Shown: piece by piece, positions 25,839 through 35,275 of the stretch
Position numbering within the stretch: position 1 is the first letter of the stretch
Layout: the number at the start of each line of letters is the position of its first letter
Assembly: GCF_022603395.1 (NCBI RefSeq)
Contig: NZ_JAIBKA010000002.1
Coordinates: 547,324 to 611,323 of the forward strand
Length of the DNA: 64,000 bases
Reading direction: 5' to 3'
Source: Desulfoferrobacter suflitae
Lineage (GTDB): Bacteria; Desulfobacterota; Syntrophobacteria; Syntrophobacterales; Syntrophobacteraceae
Made by a program: the position numbers and the translations under genes
The notes under the pieces: generated by a model
Database searches by the model: none
Seen by the model: only the letters and a program-made list of their open reading frames with translations
What the model was told of the DNA's origin: nothing

Positions 25839-27581
25839 CTATGCCTGTGTTGGGGATAAGCGCTGCAGCTTGGCGCGAAAGAGAGATTCGTTTGTTGTGT
25901 CTCCCAGCGCCCTGTAGCAATGTGCGATATGAGTGATGGATTCGCGGGAATCGGGGAATTTGGAGAAAACGGCGATAGCGCCGTCATACCTCGCAATATT
26001 CATATAGCTGATGCCCAGGCAAAGGTGCAGCATTTCACTCTCAGGAAAACAGCGTGTGCCTTCAGTCAGCAGAGCAATGGATTCCTGATACTGCCTGTGC
26101 TTCTGTTGGAGAATACCGAGCCCGAGATATGCCCGATGGTCGGGATAGTAGCGCAGGGCTTTTTCAAAGAGCTTGGCGGCAACGGAATCTTTATCGGGAA
26201 TCGATTCAATTTGAGCATAGTCGCCATGGCTGAAGGTCATGCCAAGGCGGGAGCAGAAGTCGGCATGCAGGGGATAAAGTTCCTTAAGGTCGTCGCGTAG
26301 CTCGAGTTCATCGACAAAGGAAGGAAGTGCTTTGTAATAGCTGGTGCGCAGCAGTTCTCCAAAATGAGTAACCTGCTGTGCGGATAAATTGGGATCATGC
26401 TGGTAGTACAATATGTCTTCAATGCGCTGCAACCACACATCATCCGTCAGCCCGGTGCGCGCCTTAAGATCAGAGTAGAGCGCCGTACCGGGAAACAGGC
26501 GCAGAACATAAAATATCACGCTGAACGGCTTGATTTCATTGATGAGATCAATGGATTCCTGAATGGTTTGCGAGGTTTCTCCAGGACATCCATAAATGAA
26601 GTAGGCGCGCGCCAGTATTCCAAAACTGGTGGTCAGGTGAAACGCTCGTTTGATCTGTTCGGCGCTGATGTTTTTATTGAGGTGTTTTCTGATTGTGTCT
26701 GAGCCGCTTTCTACCCCGTAGCTGATCTGGATACAGCCGGCGCGGCGCATCCAGTATAAAATCTCCTCATCGACCTGATCGACGCGCGAAATTGCATACC
26801 AGCGGATATTGAGCCCCTTGGCCAGTATTTTTTGGCAGGTCTCAATAACGGCACTTTTCTTGAGAGTAAGGGTATCATCTGAAAAATAGAAAAAGTTGAC
26901 CCCTTTTCGGTACAGCAGTTCCAGTTGCTCTACAAAATAATCAGGCGAATGCCACCTCACTCGCCTTTTCCAAAATTTTGGTGAGCCACAAAAACTGCAG
27001 TTGGCGGGACAACCGCGGGTCAAAGCCACGTACTGGTAGGAAAAGTGTCCGGCCGGGTTGGGGAGTTGATCGAGGTCATTTATAAGTCTTGGCAATCCCG
27101 TTGTGACAATCCGTCCCTCTTCTCTGAAGGCGATACCCTCAACAGTCTTCAGTTTGACGAAATCACCACGCTCCAGGCAGTGCAGCAGTTCCACAAAGCT
27201 GTTTTCGCCTTCGCCCAGAACGACAAAATCCACTTGGGGGAAGTGTGTGAGGAAGTGGTTCCAAAGGTAAGTTGCTGAAACGCCGCCAAAGACCACCTGC
27301 ACCTCGGGATTGAGCCGTTTGGCCAGGGCAGCGATGTCGATGGCGCCCCATCGATTGGCGTTGAAAACAGAGAAGCCGATGACATCGGGCTGATGACTGC
27401 GGAGCAGTTCCTCTACCCTGGCCGGGTCATTGCGCATGTCATAAAGATTAACAATGTCAACCTCGCAGCCATGCGTTTTGAGTAGAGCTGCAAGGTAATA
27501 GAGGCCTATGGGGAGGGCGGCGATATTTTCCTCGTAGTAGCGTTCCTCGAGGCAATAAGGATAGACGAGTAGTACCTTCAT
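25839..27581 (-). CDS. B12-binding-domain radical SAM protein with C-terminal TPR repeats
   Basis: 580 residues from the ATG at 27581 (MKVLLVYPYCL). The N-terminal 1-140 is a Rossmann-like cobalamin-binding domain ('GLYYLAALLKTHGCEVDIVNL', 'PDVIGFSVFN', 'VVFGGVSATYLW'), without a clear DxHxxG. The radical SAM domain follows with CPANCSFC (Cys191, Cys195, Cys198). From about 435 the sequence becomes helical repeats resembling TPRs ('ALRYYPDHRAYLGLGILQ', 'GTRCFPESEMLHLCLGISYMNIARYD'). Class B radical SAM methyltransferases and lipid-modifying enzymes share this layout, but no substrate can be named. It follows the dsr operon on the same strand, beyond a terminator. Confidence 0.9.
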   Translation of the reverse strand: MKVLLVYPYCLEERYYEENIAALPIGLYYLAALLKTHGCEVDIVNLYDMRNDPARVEELLRSHQPDVIGFSVFNANRWGAIDIAALAKRLNPEVQVVFGGVSATYLWNHFLTHFPQVDFVVLGEGENSFVELLHCLERGDFVKLKTVEGIAFREEGRIVTTGLPRLINDLDQLPNPAGHFSYQYVALTRGCPANCSFCGSPKFWKRRVRWHSPDYFVEQLELLYRKGVNFFYFSDDTLTLKKSAVIETCQKILAKGLNIRWYAISRVDQVDEEILYWMRRAGCIQISYGVESGSDTIRKHLNKNISAEQIKRAFHLTTSFGILARAYFIYGCPGETSQTIQESIDLINEIKPFSVIFYVLRLFPGTALYSDLKARTGLTDDVWLQRIEDILYYQHDPNLSAQQVTHFGELLRTSYYKALPSFVDELELRDDLKELYPLHADFCSRLGMTFSHGDYAQIESIPDKDSVAAKLFEKALRYYPDHRAYLGLGILQQKHRQYQESIALLTEGTRCFPESEMLHLCLGISYMNIARYDGAIAVFSKFPDSRESITHIAHCYRALGDTTNESLFRAKLQRLSPTQA

Positions 27582-27603
27582 TGGAGACCGATTTTGCCGG
27601 CAC

Positions 27604-27640
27604 AAACAAAGAGGGCTCAGTTCGCAGGAAATGAGCCCTC
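27604..27640 (-). terminator. Terminator of the dsrMKJOP operon
   Basis: On the minus strand GAGGGCTCA (27640-27632) pairs with TGAGCCCTC (27619-27611), loop of 12, followed by TTTGTTTGT. It lies about 30 bases after dsrP. Confidence 0.85.
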
Positions 27641-27670
27641 GTGATCAACATGTCAATCCTGTGGCGCCCT

Positions 27671-28834
27671 TCAAATGGATGGGGCCGTTTCTTCCTTAAC
27701 CGAAGTAGCGATCTTGTACAGGATTGTGAGAACAAAGAACCCCGTAGCCCATACACCGATAGCGATCATCAATTCGGGAATGGTCGGCGCATATTCGCGC
27801 ACTTCATTAAAGGGGTTCGGGATGAATCCGGCGATGACCAGGCCGAGGCCCTTTTCCAACCACATGGAAAAGAATGTAGCCAGGCAGGCAATTTTAAGGG
27901 TCTTCTCCTGTTTGCGTGTGTTGGGATTGATCAATAGCACCAAAGCTACAATTGCCAGTATGAGGAACAGCCACATGAAGGGTACAAGCCGGCCATGCCC
28001 ATGGATACCAAAGAAGAGGTATTCGATGGCTTCCATATGGGATGGAATGTTGCTGTAGAAGGCCGTGAACACTTCCAGGCCGACAAAGAACAAGCTGATG
28101 ATCATGGCGTAGGTAATGATTTGCGACAATTTGTCTATGGCTTCTTTGCCCGGATCGAACTTGGTGTACTTTTTCACCAGGAAGGCCAGCAAGATCAGCA
28201 GCGCAGGACCGGAAGCGAACGCGGAGGCCAAGAAGCGGGCGGCCATGATAGCGGTCAGCCAGTAGTGCCTGCCCGGCAGACCGGCGTACAAGAATGCCGT
28301 GACCGTATGGATACTCACAGCCCAGGGTATGGAGATATAGATCAGGGGCTTCACCCAGTTGGGATAATGAACCCCTTTGCGTTCGGCCTCCAACACGTTC
28401 CAGCCGATCAAAAGGTTCAAGAACAGATAACCGTTCAGAACGACCATGTCCCAAAACAGGATGGAATTGGGCGTCGGGTAGAGCAAAACATTGAGCAAAC
28501 GCATGGGCTTGCCCAGGTCGACGATAATGAACAACAGGCACATGGTCACCGAAGCAATGGCCAGAAACTCGCCTAGAATGGTTATTTTTCCGAATACTTT
28601 AACGTTGTGCAGATAGTATGGCAGGACGACCATGACGGCTGAAGCGGCGACGCCGACAAGGAAAGTGAACTGCGCAATATAGAATCCCCACGACACGTCT
28701 CTGCTCAGGCCGGTGATGGTCAAACCTTTGTTGAACTGATAAAGATAGGAAGCAAATCCCAAACCCATCAGGACAAGCAAGAACATCAGCCATCGATAAT
28801 ATCTTTTATCTCCTGTCAGTGCTCTCTCAAGCAT
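27671..28834 (-). CDS. dsrP: DsrMKJOP complex membrane subunit DsrP (NrfD-like)
   Basis: 387 residues with about ten membrane helices ('YYRWLMFLLVLMGLGFASYLY' first). It belongs to the NrfD/PsrC family of quinone-interacting membrane subunits. 'GITGLSRDVSWGFYIAQF' and 'GKPMRLLNVLLYPTPNSILFWD' are typical. DsrP and DsrO form the module facing the periplasm, with DsrJ as the cytochrome. It is the last gene of the operon, eleven bases after dsrO, followed by a terminator. Confidence 0.96.
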   Translation of the reverse strand: MLERALTGDKRYYRWLMFLLVLMGLGFASYLYQFNKGLTITGLSRDVSWGFYIAQFTFLVGVAASAVMVVLPYYLHNVKVFGKITILGEFLAIASVTMCLLFIIVDLGKPMRLLNVLLYPTPNSILFWDMVVLNGYLFLNLLIGWNVLEAERKGVHYPNWVKPLIYISIPWAVSIHTVTAFLYAGLPGRHYWLTAIMAARFLASAFASGPALLILLAFLVKKYTKFDPGKEAIDKLSQIITYAMIISLFFVGLEVFTAFYSNIPSHMEAIEYLFFGIHGHGRLVPFMWLFLILAIVALVLLINPNTRKQEKTLKIACLATFFSMWLEKGLGLVIAGFIPNPFNEVREYAPTIPELMIAIGVWATGFFVLTILYKIATSVKEETAPSI

Positions 28835-28844
28835 ATTACACCCC

Positions 28845-29630
28845 TCATACTATGTAGTAAACATTGGGTTGTGTGCCAAGTTCCGGCTTGCGCCGCATCG
28901 TGAAATGGGATGCGAGCAGTTTGCGAACGACCGAATTGGGGTCGGCTAGATCCCCGAAGGAAAGAGCTCCAACCTTGCACGCTTCGACGCAAGCCGGCAG
29001 CAAACCTTCTGCCAGTCTTTCCGCGCAGAAGTTGCATTTTTCCACCACACCGCGCTCGCGAGTTGGGAATCGCATGTTCAACTCGGTCTTAATGAAGGGG
29101 CGTGGATCGCGCCAATTGAAGCTTCTCGCTCCGTACGGGCAGCCGGCCATACAGTAGCGGCAGCCAATGCAGCGGTGAAAGTCCATCATGACAATGCCGT
29201 CCTCGGGCCGCTTGAAGGTAGCCTGAGTAGGGCAGACTCGCACACAGGGAGGATTCGTACAATGATTGCAGAGAGCAATGAAGGGACGTCCCTCCAAGTT
29301 CTTGACGTTGTACTCGTTTTCCTGGCCGGGAAATACGTTCTCGTAGTGATTGGTCCAAATCCACTTGATCTCTTCTTTAATGCTGCCAATGTCTGGAACG
29401 TTATGGACGGCGTGGCATGCCAGGATGCAGTCCTTGCAGCCCTCTTTGCCCTTTTCCCAGCATTTTTTCATGTCGACCACCATCGCCCAATGCTGCCCCG
29501 TGAGGGCCTGTGGGTTCTTGATGGCTTTGGGCAGATCGGACTCACCAAAAACGTCTGCGACCGGGAGTGCAGTAAGCCCCAAAGCACAGACTCCGCTGAT
29601 CTTCAAAAAGTTTCTTCTGCTTGTTTCCAT
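28845..29630 (-). CDS. dsrO: DsrMKJOP complex periplasmic Fe-S subunit DsrO
   Basis: 261 residues. The N-terminus 'METSRRNFLKISGVCALG' is a twin-arginine signal, so the folded protein is exported. Four Cys-rich blocks for [4Fe-4S] clusters are seen: 'CWEKGKEGCKDCILAC', 'CNHCTNPPCVRVCP', 'CIGCRYCMAGCP' and 'CNFCAERLAEG...CVEAC'. The family is HybA/DmsB-like. The ATG at 29630 shares one base with the dsrJ stop. A longer frame to 29660 exists but would bury the Tat motif. Confidence 0.96.
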   Translation of the reverse strand: METSRRNFLKISGVCALGLTALPVADVFGESDLPKAIKNPQALTGQHWAMVVDMKKCWEKGKEGCKDCILACHAVHNVPDIGSIKEEIKWIWTNHYENVFPGQENEYNVKNLEGRPFIALCNHCTNPPCVRVCPTQATFKRPEDGIVMMDFHRCIGCRYCMAGCPYGARSFNWRDPRPFIKTELNMRFPTRERGVVEKCNFCAERLAEGLLPACVEACKVGALSFGDLADPNSVVRKLLASHFTMRRKPELGTQPNVYYIV

Positions 29631-30043
29631 CACTGATTCTCCTTTGGGGCAATATGACAAGTCCAGCAGTAGGGCACGGTACCGGCCTCAAGCCCTGCGT
29701 AGATGTGACATTGATCACAGAACTGGGTTTTGTTGGAGTGGCAATCCATGCAAGTGTTCTGCAGGCTCATGTTATAGGTCTTGCCGTCGGCGGCGACATA
29801 AGTTCTCAGGCCGTCGCGAACAACCCAGGTCCTCCAGTCATTGAGGAGTTGCATGTGTCCGGTGCGAATTTCAGCAAGGGGCAGAACACACTGTTTGACC
29901 GCCATTTGTTGAATTACCGGCGTATCCAGTTTGGGATCTGGCGGTGGAACCGCTCTGCCCATGTTGTACCAGAAGGGTATGGTGAACAGGCCCACAAAAA
30001 TCGCCAATCCAATGAGAACATAACGTGCATCATAGATCTTCAT
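29630..30043 (-). CDS. dsrJ: DsrMKJOP complex triheme cytochrome c DsrJ
   Basis: 137 residues from the ATG at 30043, with a GTG two codons upstream as the alternative. An uncleaved-looking N-terminal hydrophobic helix ('YVLIGLAIFVGLFTIPFWY') anchors it. Three CxxCH haem motifs lie at CMDCH, CDQCH and CWTCH (residues about 98, 109 and 126). The isolated Cys52 is placed like the distal Cys ligand described for one haem of DsrJ in other species. It passes electrons across the periplasmic side. Overlaps the end of dsrK by 14 bases and dsrO by one. Confidence 0.96.
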   Translation of the reverse strand: MKIYDARYVLIGLAIFVGLFTIPFWYNMGRAVPPPDPKLDTPVIQQMAVKQCVLPLAEIRTGHMQLLNDWRTWVVRDGLRTYVAADGKTYNMSLQNTCMDCHSNKTQFCDQCHIYAGLEAGTVPYCWTCHIAPKENQ

Positions 30044-31655
30044 TATCACTATCCTCCATTCCTTCTAAGGGTTCACCCCGGAGGTCCGTCGTTCTCTCAT
30101 GCTCTCCTTCCATAACCAGAGCGTTGCCGACCAGTTCGTGAACGCCGGTCACATCAACCCCGGGAACCCAATAGTTCATCAAGGGAGGAAGTACCGCACG
30201 GTCGATTGCACAAATGCACGAGAGCATGTTGACTCCATGTTGCTCATGCACGTGCTTGACGGCATTGGCGCGTGGAAGCCCCCCGCGCATGCGCATCTCC
30301 ATGTACTCGTCGGTGTTCAAGCCGGAGCCGCTTCCACAGCAGAAGGTCTGTTCCCTGATGGTGTTGGGAGGCATATCGTAGAAATGGTTGCAGACGTTGT
30401 TGAGTACATAGCGGGGCTCTTCAAAGAACCCCATGGCCCTTGCCGGGTTGCAGGAATCGTGGAAAGTGACTTTGAGGTGATCGTTGCGGCTCTTATCGAG
30501 CTTCAGCTTACCATGCTTTATTAGATCCGCCGTGAATTCAACCAAATGAACCATCTTGGTGGATTTGGCGTTTTCGAACTTGGTTCCGGTGATCGGTGAT
30601 ACAGGCTCTTCCAGGAAATCGGCCGGGCCGTTCATGGTATCCATGTACTGGTTGATCACCCGCCACATGTGCCCACACTCGCCACCCAGTATCCACTTGA
30701 CGCCAAGCCGTTTGGCTTCGGCGTACATCTTGGAATTCAGCCGCTTCATCATTTCGTGGGAGGTGAACAATCCGAAATTGCCCCCTTCGGATGCGTATGT
30801 GCTCCAGGTGTAGTCCAGGCCAATCTCATGGAACAACATGAGATAGCCCATGAGGGTATAGGTCCCGGGATCGGCAAAAACGTCTCCGGATGGCGTAATG
30901 AAAAGGATCTCTGCCCCTTTTCGGTTGAAGGTGGGTTCGATTTTGACACCCGTCACCTCTTCAATTTCCTCGACAAAAAATTCGATCATGTCCTTAAAGG
31001 CATGGGGCTGAATGCCCAGATGGTTGCCCGTCATGTAGCAGTTGGCGACAGGAGCGGTGATCCAGTCAATGTTGAGACCAAGCAAATTGAGCAGCTCTCG
31101 GCCTATAATTGTTATTTCAGCAGTATCAATGCCGTACGGACAAAAGACCGAACAGCGGCGGCATTCAGTGCATTGGAAGAAGTAAAAAAACCATTCCTTG
31201 ACCACATCTTCGGTCAGCTCTCTGGCACCGGCCATTTTGCCTAAAATTTTACCGGCCAGGGTAAAGTCTTTCCGGTAGACCGATCGCAATAGCTCGGCAC
31301 GGAGCACCGGCATATTCTTGGGATCGCCAGAGCCGATAAAGAAATGGCATTTGTCGGCGCATGCGCCGCAGCGTACACAGATGTCCATGAAAAGTTGGAA
31401 CGATCGATACTTGTGGATGCGTTCCCGGAGACCCTCGAAAATGATCTCTTTCCAGTTCTCGGGAAGTTTCCAGTCGTCGTCAATCGGCGACCACTCTCTG
31501 GGGTTAGGCAATCCAACCACCTCGAGGTTCTTGCTCTTGCCAGAATAGCACCACGTACCGGGTCTGAATTCAACAGGGGTATCCATCCACCCGGTTTTGG
31601 GCGGCTTATGATCCGTGCCTGCTATGAGCTCGTTTGCTTTGGGAACACTAGCCAT
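30030..31655 (-). CDS. dsrK: DsrMKJOP complex Fe-S subunit DsrK (HdrD-like)
   Basis: 541 residues, cytoplasmic. Two [4Fe-4S] motifs near the N-terminus, CVRCGACADKC (residue about 91) and CTECRRCSVFC (about 158), precede a C-terminal HdrD-like domain with the CCG motif 'HDSCNPARAMG' and 'FCCGSGSGLNTDEY'. This motif is the site of the non-cubane cluster of heterodisulfide reductase. DsrK is the proposed site for reduction of the DsrC trisulfide. It starts two bases after dsrM with AAGGAG upstream. Confidence 0.97.
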   Translation of the reverse strand: MASVPKANELIAGTDHKPPKTGWMDTPVEFRPGTWCYSGKSKNLEVVGLPNPREWSPIDDDWKLPENWKEIIFEGLRERIHKYRSFQLFMDICVRCGACADKCHFFIGSGDPKNMPVLRAELLRSVYRKDFTLAGKILGKMAGARELTEDVVKEWFFYFFQCTECRRCSVFCPYGIDTAEITIIGRELLNLLGLNIDWITAPVANCYMTGNHLGIQPHAFKDMIEFFVEEIEEVTGVKIEPTFNRKGAEILFITPSGDVFADPGTYTLMGYLMLFHEIGLDYTWSTYASEGGNFGLFTSHEMMKRLNSKMYAEAKRLGVKWILGGECGHMWRVINQYMDTMNGPADFLEEPVSPITGTKFENAKSTKMVHLVEFTADLIKHGKLKLDKSRNDHLKVTFHDSCNPARAMGFFEEPRYVLNNVCNHFYDMPPNTIREQTFCCGSGSGLNTDEYMEMRMRGGLPRANAVKHVHEQHGVNMLSCICAIDRAVLPPLMNYWVPGVDVTGVHELVGNALVMEGEHERTTDLRGEPLEGMEDSDNEDL

Positions 31656-31657
31656 GT

Positions 31658-32650
31658 TTACTCCTTCTCCACTGGTAGTCCGGCTTCTATCATTTTCTCC
31701 CTGAAATCGTCTTCATACTCTTCATACGTATGGACCTTCACAGGGTAATTCCAAGGATTGATGTGCCTGCGTATGCGGCTGTCGTTGGGTAAGTTCCTGG
31801 TCGGACTGAGGAACACTCCGCCCAGATGCATCAGCTTGCTGAATGGGAAATAGGCCATCAGAGTACTGACAAGAAACAGGTGAATGAAAAACAGCACCCC
31901 GATGCCCTCCGGCACGGTCGGATGAAGTGTGGCCAGTCCCATGGCCAATTCCTTGACCTTAACAATATCCACCTTGGTGAAGTAGCGCATCAAAACGCCC
32001 GTAACGCCAAGGCCGAACAACAGGAAAAGAGGAAAATAATCGGCCGGAAGGGAAATGTAGCGCATCTGCGGAATGACTACACGGCGGATAAACAGGTAGG
32101 TCACTGCAGCAAGAAACAGTAAGTCGGTGATGTAGAGTCCCGGGAGACCGAGCTGCAAAAAACCGTCGAGGGACTCTGTGAGGTGCACGAAACCGGGAAC
32201 CGGCTCCATGAAGAATCTCAGATGGCGCACGACGATGATGAAAAACGAATAATGGAACGCCAGGCCGGCCAGCCAAAGCCACTTTTCCCACTGATAAGAG
32301 ATCTTTGGCCCTTGCCTGAATTCCATCTTGGTGTTCTTGAAGAGCGACCGGAACAATAGAACTTCAAGTGCCATTCGACCAACGGTGGCAAGCTTGGTAG
32401 AGGGGTTGTCCAACTTGTTTTGTTTGACCCATGAAAAGGACTTCTGCTGGCCTGAGGTGGTTGGTATTCGAAATGGTACGGGTGCACGTGCCCATTTCAA
32501 AATGCGGTAGATGAATCCGGTTAGAAAGAGGAAGAAGGCTAGATATGGCACCAGCACACCAAACAAATAGTTCATGCCAATGGCCTCCACTCCTAAAAAA
32601 GCTACCAGAACGAGTGCAAGGACTGCGAGTAAAGAAAACTTGATGCCCAT
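31658..32650 (-). CDS. dsrM: DsrMKJOP complex membrane cytochrome b subunit DsrM
   Basis: 330 residues, about six membrane helices, NarI-like fold. The start 'FSLLAVLALVLVAFLGVEAIGMNYLFGVLVPYLAFFLF' is typical of DsrM. Haem-ligand histidines sit in 'WLAGLAFHYSFFIIVVRHLRFF'. It accepts electrons from menaquinol and hands them to DsrK. Second gene of the operon, after the RsbRD_N gene, with the dsrK start only three bases beyond its stop. Confidence 0.96.
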   Translation of the reverse strand: MGIKFSLLAVLALVLVAFLGVEAIGMNYLFGVLVPYLAFFLFLTGFIYRILKWARAPVPFRIPTTSGQQKSFSWVKQNKLDNPSTKLATVGRMALEVLLFRSLFKNTKMEFRQGPKISYQWEKWLWLAGLAFHYSFFIIVVRHLRFFMEPVPGFVHLTESLDGFLQLGLPGLYITDLLFLAAVTYLFIRRVVIPQMRYISLPADYFPLFLLFGLGVTGVLMRYFTKVDIVKVKELAMGLATLHPTVPEGIGVLFFIHLFLVSTLMAYFPFSKLMHLGGVFLSPTRNLPNDSRIRRHINPWNYPVKVHTYEEYEDDFREKMIEAGLPVEKE

Positions 32651-32699
32651 TTACTAATCCCTCGTTTCAAGAAGTTTAGGTTTATATAGACCTTAACCT

Positions 32700-33233
32700 T
32701 TAAAGTGACGGCTCTTGATCGGGGATCTCAGCGAGGAGGTTTGCCCTTTGCAAAAGCCTGTGTGTCCGGTTTTTCACCTCGTTGACTCTGAGCTCGTAGA
32801 GCTTTTCGCGGCACTGAACGTAGATGTCGAAGGCAAGCATCGCCAACCGGTCGATGCGTCCGTCAAAGGAGGTAAGATCGTCCTGGGACAACGTTTCTTC
32901 GGGATCATCTGCAGCGCGCGACTGCTCCCTTACCAAATCTTTCAAAACAAACACGAAAGCGATCGCTCGGGATGGCGAAAAATCCTGAATGGCGCGGATT
33001 CTGATGATTTTGTCCAAGAACGGTGAAGCCGTCTCCGGGTCGATCTCCCTGACCAGTTCCTGGTAAAGACCCTGCATACCCTGAAAGATCGTGCTGCCTA
33101 CCGGATTGGCGAAGGGATCTTTTTCCCGCTTGAAGAGCTTTGCCGTTTCGGGGGGATAAGTGTCTATAATAAAATTGAACCATCTTTTGAGGATTGCCGA
33201 CTGGTGTTGTGTTAAAAAGTTCTCAAGGTCCAT
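32700..33233 (-). CDS. RsbRD_N-like domain protein heading the dsr operon
   Basis: 177 residues, soluble and helical. 'LENFLTQHQSAILKRWFNFIIDTYPPETAKLFKREKDPFANPVG' matches the RsbRD N-terminal fold, which in other proteins is a sensory globin-like module. Genes of this type are recurrent directly upstream of dsrMKJOP in sulfate reducers. A sensing or regulatory role for the operon is inferred. No DNA-binding or kinase domain is attached. The stop lies 49 bases before dsrM, and the promoter is about 160 bases upstream of its start. Confidence 0.8.
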   Translation of the reverse strand: MDLENFLTQHQSAILKRWFNFIIDTYPPETAKLFKREKDPFANPVGSTIFQGMQGLYQELVREIDPETASPFLDKIIRIRAIQDFSPSRAIAFVFVLKDLVREQSRAADDPEETLSQDDLTSFDGRIDRLAMLAFDIYVQCREKLYELRVNEVKNRTHRLLQRANLLAEIPDQEPSL

Positions 33234-33393
33234 TTAGGGGGATGCCCTCAATCTATGCGTAGCTAGAAAAAACACTTTATCAGTGACGTACCACGGGCAA
33301 ACCAATAACCAGCAAGGCCAGCTACTCTTGGGCTCGCACGTCTCCAGTATCAACCCAAAAACCATCAAGTCATCAAATCTTGTGAATGTAAGC

Positions 33394-33422
33394 ACGATAG
33401 TCCAATTGGATATTAGTGTCAA
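33394..33422 (-). promoter_or_regulatory. Promoter of the dsr operon
   Basis: Minus strand TTGACA (33422-33417), 17-base spacer, TATCGT (33399-33394), with a transcript start near 33387. The 284-base gap 33234-33517 contains this and no convincing gene. Confidence 0.65.
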
Positions 33423-33517
33423 GAGCCAAACGCAGGGGGGTGTGAGAACGCCGATGCCGATTTTCGGGTGAGGCACACAGGGGTTGCTTGAGGTTGGAGC
33501 AATGCTGCTCAATCGGC

Positions 33518-35047
33518 TCAAAACAGTCTTCTGTCCAATGATCGGTACTGTATTGCTTCCAATAAATGATGGGTGAAAATGCTCTGCTCGCCATCCAGAT
33601 CCGCGATGGTTCTTGCGACTTTGAGGATGCGATGGTAGGCGCGTGCGCTCAATCCCAACCGGTGGACGGCTTCCTTGAGAATTGCTTCCCCGGAGCTGCC
33701 AAGCTGACAGTGTTGTTTGATGAGTTTTGGCTTCATCAGGGCGTTTGAATAAATGGATGCACTTTTGGCGTACCGCTCCAATTGGATTTGACGGGCCTGG
33801 ATAACGCGCCTGCGGATTTCAGCCGATGGTTCTGCAGGGTGAGTCGACTGAAGGTCTTCATAGCGTACGGCGGGGGCTTCGATGTGAAGATCGATGCGAT
33901 CCAGGATGGGGCCGGAAATACGACTTCGATACTTGATGACCTGGTTGGCAGAGCAGATGCAGGGTCTCGATGGATCACCGCTGAAGCCGCACGGGCAGGG
34001 ATTCATCGCGGCAACCAGCATGAAGCGGGCGGGATAAGTGAGTGACATGCTTGCCCGGGCAATGGTGACGTAGCCGTCTTCCAGAGGCTGTCGCAGCAAA
34101 TCTAAAACGTTGCGTCGAAATTCAGGAAATTCATCCAAAAACAAGACGCCGTTGTGCGCCAGACTGACCTCTCCCGGTCGCGGAATCTGGCCGCCGCCGA
34201 TCAGTCCGGCGTCAGATATGGTGTGGTGAGGCGCACGAAAGGGGCGTTGCAGTATCAGTGGACTGGCCTTAAGGAGTCCGGCTACGCTGAAGATTCTTGA
34301 CGTCTCCAAAGCCTCTTCGAAGCTCAATCGCGGCAAGATTGAAGGAAGACGCTGCGCGAGCATGGTCTTCCCCGCACCGGGAGGACCTATCATGAGCACA
34401 TTGTGCCCGCCGGCCGCAGCGACTTCCAAGCCTCGCTTGGCATGTTCCTGACCCTTCACTTCGTTAAAATCGATCCCGTCGCCCTGCTGGGGATGAAGAA
34501 CAGCTTCCCAGTCCAGTTCCACAGGCTTCAACAAAGCTGTTTCATTGAGATGCTCGACCACCTGGGCCAGATGATTCACGGGATAAACGGCCAGACCACC
34601 TGTTGCGGCCGCTTCCGGAGCATTGTGAGCCGGCAGGATCATGCTTTTATAACCGTTCCTGTAGGCCTGGATGGCCATCGAGAGGCTCCCGGCAACGGGC
34701 TTTACCCGTCCGTCGAGGGAAAGTTCGCCTACCAGCACCACCTGGCGGGTTCGCTCTTCATGCACTATTCCCATGGCCGCCAAAATTCCCACTGCGATGG
34801 GCAGATCAAATCCCGCGCCTTCTTTCTTCAGATGGGCCGGAGCCAGATTGACCGTTATCCGCTGCGATGGGAACGGATAGCCGCTGTTCTGCAGGGCGGT
34901 TTTGACTCTGTCCTTGCTTTCGCGCACTATGCTGTCGGGTAATCCTACTGTTGCAAAAGTCGGCAGTCCCGGCGAAAGGTCGACCTCGACTTCGACAAGA
35001 ATGGCGTCAATCCCCAATAGACTGGAGGTGTAGGTTTTGGCAATCAT
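33518..35047 (-). CDS. YifB/ComM-like Mg-chelatase-type AAA+ ATPase
   Basis: 509 residues. N-terminal part: '[43 protein letters not shown]', the ChlI N-fold. The AAA+ core has Walker A '[15 protein letters not shown]' near 218 and Walker B 'LFLDEFPEF' near 288. The C-terminal Mg-chelatase lid region '[19 protein letters not shown]' is present. The ComM member promotes branch migration in natural transformation, but the role in anaerobes is unknown. I chose the ATG at 35047 ([10 protein letters not shown]), the family's normal start. An upstream start at 35083 is possible. Confidence 0.95.
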   Translation of the reverse strand: MIAKTYTSSLLGIDAILVEVEVDLSPGLPTFATVGLPDSIVRESKDRVKTALQNSGYPFPSQRITVNLAPAHLKKEGAGFDLPIAVGILAAMGIVHEERTRQVVLVGELSLDGRVKPVAGSLSMAIQAYRNGYKSMILPAHNAPEAAATGGLAVYPVNHLAQVVEHLNETALLKPVELDWEAVLHPQQGDGIDFNEVKGQEHAKRGLEVAAAGGHNVLMIGPPGAGKTMLAQRLPSILPRLSFEEALETSRIFSVAGLLKASPLILQRPFRAPHHTISDAGLIGGGQIPRPGEVSLAHNGVLFLDEFPEFRRNVLDLLRQPLEDGYVTIARASMSLTYPARFMLVAAMNPCPCGFSGDPSRPCICSANQVIKYRSRISGPILDRIDLHIEAPAVRYEDLQSTHPAEPSAEIRRRVIQARQIQLERYAKSASIYSNALMKPKLIKQHCQLGSSGEAILKEAVHRLGLSARAYHRILKVARTIADLDGEQSIFTHHLLEAIQYRSLDRRLF

Positions 35048-35275
35048 GCAAAGGCTCTTTGTTGTTTGGCCACGCTCCAACAAAAGGCAATTGAACTGGT
35101 TTGATCTTGTTTTGCGGTGAAAATCTTCTTAAAATAACACCCTTCGATGATTACATGCAGCAATGCCGGTGCCGCCTGTGAATATGCCCGCAAAGCTGCG
35201 AGGAGATGTTAATAATGCAGAGAATTTACTGCAAGCATGAACCTGCACTTTAATGATTTTGGTTAGTCGCTGCTG

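Noticed and set aside
33234..33521. 95-codon minus-strand frame upstream of the RsbRD_N gene
   Set aside because: It overlaps the end of yifB and contains the dsr promoter, with no Shine-Dalgarno and no family resemblance.
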